From Lachnoanaerobaculum orale (GTDB lineage Bacteria > Bacillota > Clostridia > Lachnospirales > Lachnospiraceae): a stretch of 64,000 nt of DNA. The stretch lies in NCBI RefSeq assembly GCF_003862485.1, contig NZ_RRCM01000003.1, forward strand, positions 1 through 64,000. The letters are read 5' to 3'. A program made the translations under genes and the position numbers. A model generated the notes under the pieces. That model saw nothing but the letters and a program-made list of their open reading frames with translations. It was not told the DNA's origin and did no database searches. Shown here piece after piece: positions 52,200 to 60,900 of this stretch. Position 1 is the stretch's first letter; each line of letters opens with the position of its first letter.

Positions 52200-52565
52200 T
52201 TGCAAGAGCTGGTATTAGCCACGGTGGTAGCTGAGATCAAGAATGCGTTCATTCAAGATATCAATGATCCGGATATGATTGAGCTCCTGTATAGGGGTTG
52301 CTGAGCCGTTGGGAATTAAATTGAATAAAGTGCAGAAGGGCGCTGTCAGCTTGATTGTCAACAGACAACCTAAGGGGAATGTACTCAAAGTGATCAGGGG
52401 CAATTCTCAGAATCCAAAAGTAAAAGCGTCTATCGGTGAATTCTTCAAGAGGAATGTGATTAAGCGCTTTATGCCGGACGTGGAAGAAGAAATCATCTTC
52501 CATCTGCGCGGTGTCATTAAGGATGATAAAAAGATTTCCGACAGTAAGCGGTCTGAAATTCAAAT
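52200..52565 (+). pseudogene. Frameshifted 5' gene fragment fused to the restriction gene
   Basis: TTG 52200 with GGAGGTG at 52187-52193 opens LQELVLATVVAEIKNAFIQD... to ELLYR. A one-base change in the GGGG run near 52299 shifts the frame. The neighbouring frame continues VAEPLGIKLNKVQKGAVSLI... to about DDKKISDSKRSEI near 52555, where the restriction-enzyme frame begins. About 120 residues of an unrecognised protein are thus joined to the middle of the res gene. Confidence 0.5.
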
Positions 52566-54211
52566 ATCTTCAAGCTATCCTGGCAGGAAAGACGTATGCA
52601 GGATATTTCTCTGTGGATGGCAAGGGCAAGGTGATTAACTCAAAGGTCGGCAGAAAAGAAACGACTTCGGATGATGTCAGTGCTTATGAGCTGATTATGA
52701 AGAATAAGGAGCTGTTGCTGGATCGTGAACCGAAAAAGTCTCCAGTGCGTTTCATTTTCTCACATTCTGCGCTGAGAGAGGGTTGGGATAATCCGAATGT
52801 ATTCCAGATTTGTACGCTGAAGCAGAGCAGCAGTGATGTGAGAAAACGTCAGGAGGTTGGTAGAGGTCTTCGGCTTTGTGTAAATCAGAACGGCGAACGT
52901 ATGGATATCAATGCACTGGACAATGATGTTCATAATGTCAATGTACTGACCGTTATCGCAAGTGAGAGCTATGATTCCTTTGAAAAAGGGCTTCAGACAG
53001 AAATGGCTGAGGCTGTTAACAAAGATCTGTTTGTAGATCGTCTTGTAAAGGATGACCAGGGTAATGAGGTACTTATCACCAGCGATATGGCATCTGCGAT
53101 TTATTTTGATTTGATAGTAAATGGCTATATCAATAAACTGGGTGAGCTGACGGATAAATATTATGAAGATAAGACAAACGGCGAAATAAAAATCGCGGAT
53201 GAAGCCAAGGATATTGCTGCCGGAGTTATCGGAATCATTGATTCTATTTACGACAGCAAGGCACTGCAGCCTGAGAATGCCCGCAGTAATAATGTGGAAT
53301 TGCAGGTGGACGATGAAAAGCTTAACAGCAAGGAATTCAAGGCGCTGTGTTCTAAGATCAATGCAAAGTCGGTCTATGTAGTGAATTTCGATACGGATGA
53401 ACTGGTTAGGAAGTCTATTGCTTCTCTGGATTCAAAGCTTAGGGTATCTAAGATTTACTTTCGTGTAGAGACCGGTCAGATGGAATCCATCAAATCGAAG
53501 GAAGACCTGGTGGTTAGAGGATCTTTTGTGAAGGAAGAATCAGGAAGCTACGGCGTATCTGTGGTTGCCAATTCGAATGTAAAGTATGATCTGATTGGCA
53601 AACTGGTGGATGAGACTGGACTTACACGTAAAGTAATCATAGCAATCCTTCAGGGGATCCAGGCGTTTGTATTTAATCAGTTCAAAGATAATCCGGAAGA
53701 GTTTATCTCTAAGGCAGCGCAGCTGATCAATGATCAGAAGGCAACCGCCATTATCGAGCATATTACTTACGATGTGCTGGATGAAGAGTACGGTACGGAT
53801 ATCTTCACGGATCCGACAATCAAGGGCAAGCTGGGCGTAAATGCTATGAAAGCAAAGAAGCACCTGTATGATCATATCGTTTATGATTCGTCAAATGAGC
53901 GCGACTTTGCGACAGATATGGATACCAATACAGATGTGGCTGTGTATGTGAAGCTGCCGGACGGATTCTATATTTCTACGCCGGTCGGACACTATAATCC
54001 GGACTGGGCAATCGCGTTCTACGAGGGCAGCGTAAAACATATTTACTTTGTGGCTGAGACTAAGGGATCCATGAATTCCATGCAGCTGAGGCTGATTGAG
54101 GAATCGAAGATCCATTGTGCGAGAGAACACTTTAAGGCTATCTCCGGCGATAATGTTGTCTATAATGTTGTGGACAGCTATACATCGCTGATTGAGAAGG
54201 TGATGAAGTAA
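52511..54211 (+). pseudogene. C-terminal half of a type III restriction enzyme (Res subunit)
   Basis: The authentic Res sequence begins near 52566 (YLQAILAGKTYAGYFSVDGK) and runs to 54211. It has the second helicase lobe (RFIFSHSALREGWDNPNVFQ then RKRQEVGRGLRLCVNQ) and the C-terminal PD-(D/E)xK nuclease (HYNPDWAIAF with Asp ~499, and VAETKG ~516-521). The first lobe with Walker A and the DEAD-type motif is missing; full Res proteins have about 900-1000 residues. No mod methyltransferase is present. It could not restrict as a normal type III enzyme, though the nuclease domain is intact. It precedes the helicase gene by 16 bases, so the three genes form one transcription unit. Confidence 0.85.
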
Positions 54212-54227
54212 GTTAGGAGGTTGTCGA

Positions 54228-57200
54228 ATGGCAACACATATGAGTATAAGACTGGCATGGCATAATGAGGGCTGGAATGGCCACATCTGCCAGAAGCCGT
54301 GTGAAAATTTATATTGTATCGGGCAGCATTCATATCCGGGGGATCTGATTGCAGGTACCCGTGATATTGAGTATGAGACTGCTCATGCAGGAGAGCCTTG
54401 TTCAGCGAATCCATGCGCTGTTGCCTGTGGACTTAGTGTTAATGCATTTGGCAAGGACACCATCAGGGTAAGAGTTGATCCGCCGGATTTCTGGAAGGAA
54501 AGTGATGCCGATGCAATTAAATTGGATTTGCCACCACATACAGTCTGCACATGGTGCTATGAGCAGATGTACAACGAGGATGTGGAAGTTCATGGTGGGT
54601 CCGGTCAGAAGTATGATTACGAGAAGAGAAAGGCGGGAGCGGAGAAATATTTTTCTCAGTTTGAACCCGGAAAATCTTTGATTTTCTATTATGCCGGATA
54701 TAGCAATCCGTTCTGTGAGAATGAAGAGAATAATTATGTCATTGCAGGGATATCCCGTGTAAAGAATATTGAACCACTTTATTATTATGACAATACAAGC
54801 CCAGAGGTACAGAAAAAGTATGCCGGGGGATTTGTGTGGCAGAGACCTGTTACATCTACGTATCCTGATGAGGGCTTTTGCATCCCATACTGGAAGTATA
54901 TCAACAATGAGGAGATTATTGAGCGTATATTACTGAAGCCGCTAAATCGTTCACCGTTTAAATATGGCAGTCGTGAAGTGGATAACGACGATGCGATTGA
55001 GGTAGTAAATCAACTGCTGGCAGTCGTAGATGTTCTGATTGAAATTGGTGATGATACAGAGGATTGGAACATAAGAAAAGAATGGCTTAACAGCGTTCTT
55101 AATGAACTGTGGACGGCGCGTGGACCATATCCAGGGTTTCCGTCTGTCTTAGAGAGCCTTGGCCTGCATGACTTGATTTCTCCATATATGACACTGACAA
55201 CAGATGCATCTATGAAGGATTACAAGCAGGGTGTTAGAGATTTTCTCGAAGGAAAAAGAGATGAGGTCGTCGGAATAGAATTCAGCAAGGCGGTACTTAA
55301 GAAGATTCGGAGAGAGTATCAGCTTACAGGATCAGAGACTGCTGATTTTCTCTTTGATACGCTTTCACGATTTGACCTATCTGCGGATCAGGTAAAGCGC
55401 ATTATCGGAGAGGATAGAGAGAAGGTTTCTATTACGGCATCAATCGAAGAGATGTCAGAGAATCCATATATTATTTTTGAGCAGTATGTAGGCTTTGATT
55501 CAGATGATACGATACCTTTTTACAAGATTGATAATGGAGTAATACCATCTCCGGAATATGGAATTGAAGAGATTTTGGATAACGGCTCAACTGAACGTCT
55601 TCGTGCTTATTGTGTAGATGAGCTTAACAGAATCCCAGCTCATTCATTTGGTAAAGCGGATACTATTCTTCAAAGAATCAATGCTAGAATCGACCGGCTT
55701 CCAGAATGGAAGAGACATGTATATAAGTTACAGAACTTTGATGTGGAAACGGAAATACTTGATGGCGCTCTTGAGCGAAAAAAAGACGACAAGGATGATT
55801 TATACCTGTATTTAAGAGAGGTGTATGAAGACGAAAGAACGATTGAAGAAACCTTCCGGAATCTTGCGGACAGACCTGATATTACATTAAAGATGGCAAT
55901 TACGCCTGATAAATTTAAGGAACGTCTCAGAGTTAAAGGGTCACCATTAGAAAAGAAAGTTGCAGCGGAATATGAGGAAATACTGGATCATCAAGCTGAT
56001 AAATGCATGCAGATTTTCAGAAAGCCGCTATGCGTCCTTTCCGGAGCAGCGGGAACAGGGAAGACAACCGTAATAAAGGCGATCCTTGATAATATAGACC
56101 GGGTTCATGGGGCAGTAACTAGCTTCCTTTTGATGGCTCCTACAGGCAAGGCGGCGGAGAGAATAAAGACACAAACAGGAAAGCCGTCAAAGACCATTCA
56201 TTCACATCTGGCAAAGACTGGCTGGAACAATGAGAATTTTACTTTAAAACGGTCCGGTGGTGCTACTGGCCAAGACTATAACACGATCATCATTGATGAG
56301 TGCTCCATGATTGATTTGAATCTGTTCGCAACACTTTTAAGGTCGATTAATTGGAACAGTGTACAGCGCGTGATACTGATAGGAGACCCTAATCAGCTTC
56401 CGCCTATAGGACGTGGCAGAGTCTTTGCAGATACCATAGACTGGCTGAATGTAGAGTATCCTGATAATGTTGCTACACTTCTGGATAATATAAGGCAGCT
56501 TGTAAATACGGTAGAAGATAAAGGACACGGAATTCTTGATTTGGCAGAGATTTTCATTCAGGAAAATCAACAGACTGAGGATGAGGATAAAGCTGCAATC
56601 TTAAAAGCAAGAAAAGAAGAACTGTTTGAGAATATTGTCGAAAACGGAAATGGTGATGTAGATAAGGATCTTGGCGTTTATTTCTGGACAGAGCAGGAAG
56701 AACTTGAGCATGTCCTTACGAATGTAATGATGCGGGATATGCAAGAATATACGCAGATGGACATGTCCGCCAAAGATGCCACACCGGACAAATTATGGCA
56801 GCAGATGATCAGGGATGAGAATGGGAACAGTAATCCGGAAATCATTCAGGTTATCTCTCCGTACAGAGGAGAATTTTACGGAACCGGCTCCCTAAATCTT
56901 CTTATGCAGAAGACCTTTAATGGACAATGGAGTATTAAGAAACTTGACGGAATCGGATATTTTGACAAGGTCATCCAGTTCAGAAACCGTCCACAATCTG
57001 ATCCGGCATATGCATATCAGGACAGTTTGAGGAAAAATATAAAGTCAGAGATATATAACGGAGAAATCGGGCTAACCACTATTCACGGACTTGACAGATA
57101 TGCAAAGGAAGGAAAAAAGCCAAAATATATATGGCAGGGTTCGATTGATAGATTGCAGGTTTTTTTCTCCGGGGAAACAAGGAAAGGACTTCGATATAAC

Positions 57201-57893
57201 TATGGTAAGGATCTGGGACAGGATATTGACGGAAGATGGATTAAAGAACAGAAGGTTGTAGATAATCTTGAGCTTGCTTATGCCATCAGTGTTCATAAGT
57301 CTCAGGGATCTGAATTCGATTATGTGTATATTGTGATACCGCATAGAGACAGCCATCTTCTTTCAATGGAGCTGCTTTATACGGCAATAACAAGAGCGCA
57401 GAAAAAGGTGACGATATTTCTGCAGCAGGATGTGAGTACCCTTACTTCGCTCAGCCGTAATGATAAATCAGCGGTGAGAAAAATAAATTCTTCTGTCTAT
57501 CAGTTTAATCCGCTTCCTGATGCGCTACTTTATGCAGGAAGTAATTGGTATGAGGATGGTAAGAATGTTGCTACGTTATCGGAGTATTTTGTGAGATCCA
57601 AATCGGAAGCTATTATAACAAATATGCTTGTTGACAGAGAGATTCCTTTTAAGTATGAGGAGCCTTTGTATGCGCCTGATGGAACCATGTTTCTTCCGGA
57701 TTTCACTGTGACATTCAGAGGGGAAGAATACTACTGGGAGCATGTTGGAAGAACAAGTGACAGAGGCTATATGGCGCACTGGGCAAAGAAAGAGGCCTGG
57801 TACAATAAACATTTTCCCGGCAAGCTGATTACGACTTATGAAAGCAACAATCTTTCCAGAGATGCGGCAGAATTGATTTCCAGCCGTAAATAA
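54228..57893 (+). CDS. RecD-like SF1 helicase with N-terminal Cys-rich and C-terminal nuclease-like domains
   Basis: A 1221-residue protein. The N-terminal ~70 residues contain clustered cysteines (HICQKPCENLYC, then EPCSANPCAVAC), probably metal-binding, and are followed by a ~500-residue region not recognised. The helicase core has Walker A SGAAGTGKTT (Gly606 onward), DECSMID with Asp690/Glu691, IGDPNQLPPIG, and the RecD/UvrD-C2 motifs AISVHKSQGSEFDYVYIV (~1018) and LYTAITRAQKKV (~1050). The last ~95 residues (SKSEAIITNML, LYAPDGTMFLPDFTV, YYWEHVG) look like a PD-(D/E)xK-type nuclease. ATG 54228 has AGGAGG at 54215-54220. It is in line with the res fragment and the next gene. A role in foreign-DNA defence is likely but inferred. 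Confidence 0.85.
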   Translation: MATHMSIRLAWHNEGWNGHICQKPCENLYCIGQHSYPGDLIAGTRDIEYETAHAGEPCSANPCAVACGLSVNAFGKDTIRVRVDPPDFWKESDADAIKLDLPPHTVCTWCYEQMYNEDVEVHGGSGQKYDYEKRKAGAEKYFSQFEPGKSLIFYYAGYSNPFCENEENNYVIAGISRVKNIEPLYYYDNTSPEVQKKYAGGFVWQRPVTSTYPDEGFCIPYWKYINNEEIIERILLKPLNRSPFKYGSREVDNDDAIEVVNQLLAVVDVLIEIGDDTEDWNIRKEWLNSVLNELWTARGPYPGFPSVLESLGLHDLISPYMTLTTDASMKDYKQGVRDFLEGKRDEVVGIEFSKAVLKKIRREYQLTGSETADFLFDTLSRFDLSADQVKRIIGEDREKVSITASIEEMSENPYIIFEQYVGFDSDDTIPFYKIDNGVIPSPEYGIEEILDNGSTERLRAYCVDELNRIPAHSFGKADTILQRINARIDRLPEWKRHVYKLQNFDVETEILDGALERKKDDKDDLYLYLREVYEDERTIEETFRNLADRPDITLKMAITPDKFKERLRVKGSPLEKKVAAEYEEILDHQADKCMQIFRKPLCVLSGAAGTGKTTVIKAILDNIDRVHGAVTSFLLMAPTGKAAERIKTQTGKPSKTIHSHLAKTGWNNENFTLKRSGGATGQDYNTIIIDECSMIDLNLFATLLRSINWNSVQRVILIGDPNQLPPIGRGRVFADTIDWLNVEYPDNVATLLDNIRQLVNTVEDKGHGILDLAEIFIQENQQTEDEDKAAILKARKEELFENIVENGNGDVDKDLGVYFWTEQEELEHVLTNVMMRDMQEYTQMDMSAKDATPDKLWQQMIRDENGNSNPEIIQVISPYRGEFYGTGSLNLLMQKTFNGQWSIKKLDGIGYFDKVIQFRNRPQSDPAYAYQDSLRKNIKSEIYNGEIGLTTIHGLDRYAKEGKKPKYIWQGSIDRLQVFFSGETRKGLRYNYGKDLGQDIDGRWIKEQKVVDNLELAYAISVHKSQGSEFDYVYIVIPHRDSHLLSMELLYTAITRAQKKVTIFLQQDVSTLTSLSRNDKSAVRKINSSVYQFNPLPDALLYAGSNWYEDGKNVATLSEYFVRSKSEAIITNMLVDREIPFKYEEPLYAPDGTMFLPDFTVTFRGEEYYWEHVGRTSDRGYMAHWAKKEAWYNKHFPGKLITTYESNNLSRDAAELISSRK

Positions 57894-57914
57894 AGTAACA
57901 GGAAGTGAAAATGT

Positions 57915-60900
57915 ATGGATAAACAGGATGAGGTTTCCTTTCAAAAACTGACAAAGCACAGAGAGGGCTTGGCTAAGGCGCTGGAGGATCCGGCACTTAG
58001 GGGCGTTCAAAGCAGCGTCGTAGATAAATACAGAGATCAGGCGCATTTTATTTATGAGCTACTTCAGAATGCGGATGATGCATTTGCGACAAATGCCAGG
58101 TTTATACTTGAAAAGGACAAACTTATTTTTGCGCATAATGGATCGCGTCATTTTTCAATTTCAGATCCGGATAAAGAAAAGGAAGATTCCGGGACGAATG
58201 CTCTAGGCGATATAAATGCTATTACCTCTGTTGCTAATTCAAGTAAAACAACAGGGTCAACCATCGGCAAATTCGGGGTCGGCTTTAAGGCTGTATTTCA
58301 GTATACATCTACTCCCCGTGTGTATGATCCGAACTTCTGCTTTAGAATTGAAAGATTTATTGTACCTGTGGTTCTTAACGAGGATTATCCGGGAAGGCGT
58401 GAGGATGAAACGCTGTTTGTCTTTCCTTTTGACCATAAGGAAAGGGAACCTGCTGAAGCATATAGGGATATATCCGAGAAATTAAAGAATCTGTCATATC
58501 CGTTACTATTTCTCAGTAACCTGAAGAATATAGAGTTTGAGTTCGGGAATGTACTGGGTTTGTATGATAAGCGAATAGAAGAGACCCGCGTAATAGATGA
58601 TACAAAGGCAGAATATATTGTTCTGACTCAAAATGATGGCGATGATCTTTACGATGAATACCTATGGCTGTTTTCAAGGGAATATGACCGTGGTGAGGAA
58701 TACAATGGCGATGGAAGATATCTGACGTATTCGGCTGGTTTTTTTACTGATCAGGAGAGTCATCTGATACCTATAGATATGCCGGCATTTTGTTACTTCC
58801 CGACAAAAGAGTACACAGATTTGAAATTTATAGTTCATGCACCGTTTCTTTTGACAGATAGTAGAGAAGGAATCAAGGCAGGAGAACCGCATAATGATAA
58901 GATGATTAATGCTCTTGCGGATCTCTCCGCAGACGCAATTGAATATCTTAGGGATATTGGCATAGAGAAAGGAATACGCCTGATAGACGATAGTATTGTT
59001 GAAATTATTCCTGTATACGAAGATGAGTTCAGTGATCCAGAAGATAAGAATCAGATTTCTTTTCTGCCTTTTTTTGAACGTATTAAGGAAAAATTTGAGA
59101 AATCTGAGCTTCTGCCCGGAAAGGATGGATATGTTAGGAAGGGGAATGCTTATTGGGCATCTGTATCCCAGATTCCTCAACTGTTCAGTGATTCTCAACT
59201 TGGTGAAATTGTTGAGAACCCAGATGCGTGCTGGGTATTTCCCACATTATCAAGAGATGAAGTTCAGAGAAATAACAGAGAATTATTTTCGTATATTGAT
59301 TCTCTTGTAAGGACAAATATCAATGAAGATATAGTATTAAGCGGACGTACAAGAGAGTTTTTTGTGCGCAGTGGAATTCGCCAAAGCCTTGAAAACATAA
59401 AAGGTATTACAGGTGAGTTTATTGAAAACCAGCCGATAGAATGGCTTCATGATTTATATAAATGGATATCTGAGACGAAGCACAGAAAGGATGTTGCTTC
59501 GAGTAAGCCGATATTTATAGATCAGGACGGGAAAGCTTCTGCTGCATTTGATAAGGCAGGTCAGCTGATATTGTTTCTTCCCGTGAAGAATATGACAGGC
59601 TACCGTATGGTAAATTCTGCTCTTCTCGAGAAGGAAGAAACAAGAAACTTTATCGATCAAATAGGTATTAAGCAGCCATCACTTCGGGATCAAATTTACA
59701 ACATTATCCTTCCTCAATATGAGGATGGAGCTGAAATAGATACAGATCCTCATTTTAAGATGTTCTTTGAGTATTACTGCAAATGCTCTAATTCTGAGGT
59801 AGATGAATTTATTGGTTTAATAAAGGGATGTCAATTTCTGACTTATTCTGATCCAGATGATGGAGTAGCATACAGGGCAGAAGCCAGCTCTATGTATCTT
59901 CCCACAGCGGAAATGAAAGCATATTTTGAAACCAAACCGGACACACGCTTTATTGCGCTGGATGAGTATAAGGAGATGGTAGGAGTATCCAAAGAAAACC
60001 AGCTTATGAGGTTTCTCATGTCACTTGGAATCAAGACGGATGTCGCAATTTTCAGAACAGAAGTGAACTACTATACATCCGGACGGAATGATTTGCCGAC
60101 TCCACATTCAACACGTGGAGTGACATATGATGAGAAGATAATCGATGGTTGCAAAGAAATTCTTGCCTATATAGAGGATACTGAGGATAGTACAAAATCT
60201 GTATTGTTATGGAATTGTCTTTTGAAAATCACAGAGACAAGGTGTACATCATGGAATTGCAGGGATATTGAAGCCTTGCTAAGAGGGGATTGCCATTATT
60301 TCTACTATTCTTCACAAGTAACAAGCTTTACATCTTCAGATGTTATTGCATTGAAAGAAACGGCTTGGCTTGTAAATTCAGATGGAGATTTTTCTCTTCC
60401 GGAGGATCTTACGGTAGACACGCTCTCTGATATTTATGATACATCGTCTGAAGCTGCTAATAATTTGCTCGACATCCTTGGCATTCAGGAGGCTGAAGAG
60501 GAAGATAGTAATCTAACGGACGAACAGCGTGAGAAGATAGCATTTGCCAATAAACTGCTGGAGTATGGTATTGAGGATGAGGATGATTTAGAGGAATTCA
60601 GAGAGTTTAAGCGTCAGAGAGAGGCACAGAGACAAGCGGCTGGAGCTGTATCACACGATGACTATGGCAATCCATCCACTGATAATGCCGCGGACGATGT
60701 TGATATGGATGATATCTTTGAAGAAGAAGAAGGTACTCCTAATTCTGATGAAAAGAAACCGCTTGATAAAGCTACTTCTGATGTAGTTAAGGATATTGTC
60801 CGTAGAACAAAACAGAAACCTGATGAATCAAAGAAAAAGAGGATAGCTGAGGATGAAGACGTTGATGGAGATGAGCTTATTCCATCGACGGTGGATTATC

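Noticed and set aside
54475-54681. Short frames inside the large helicase genes (also 53199-53381, 58216-58485, 58674-59198)
   Set aside because: They are out-of-frame shadows of intact long genes without ribosome sites or domains.
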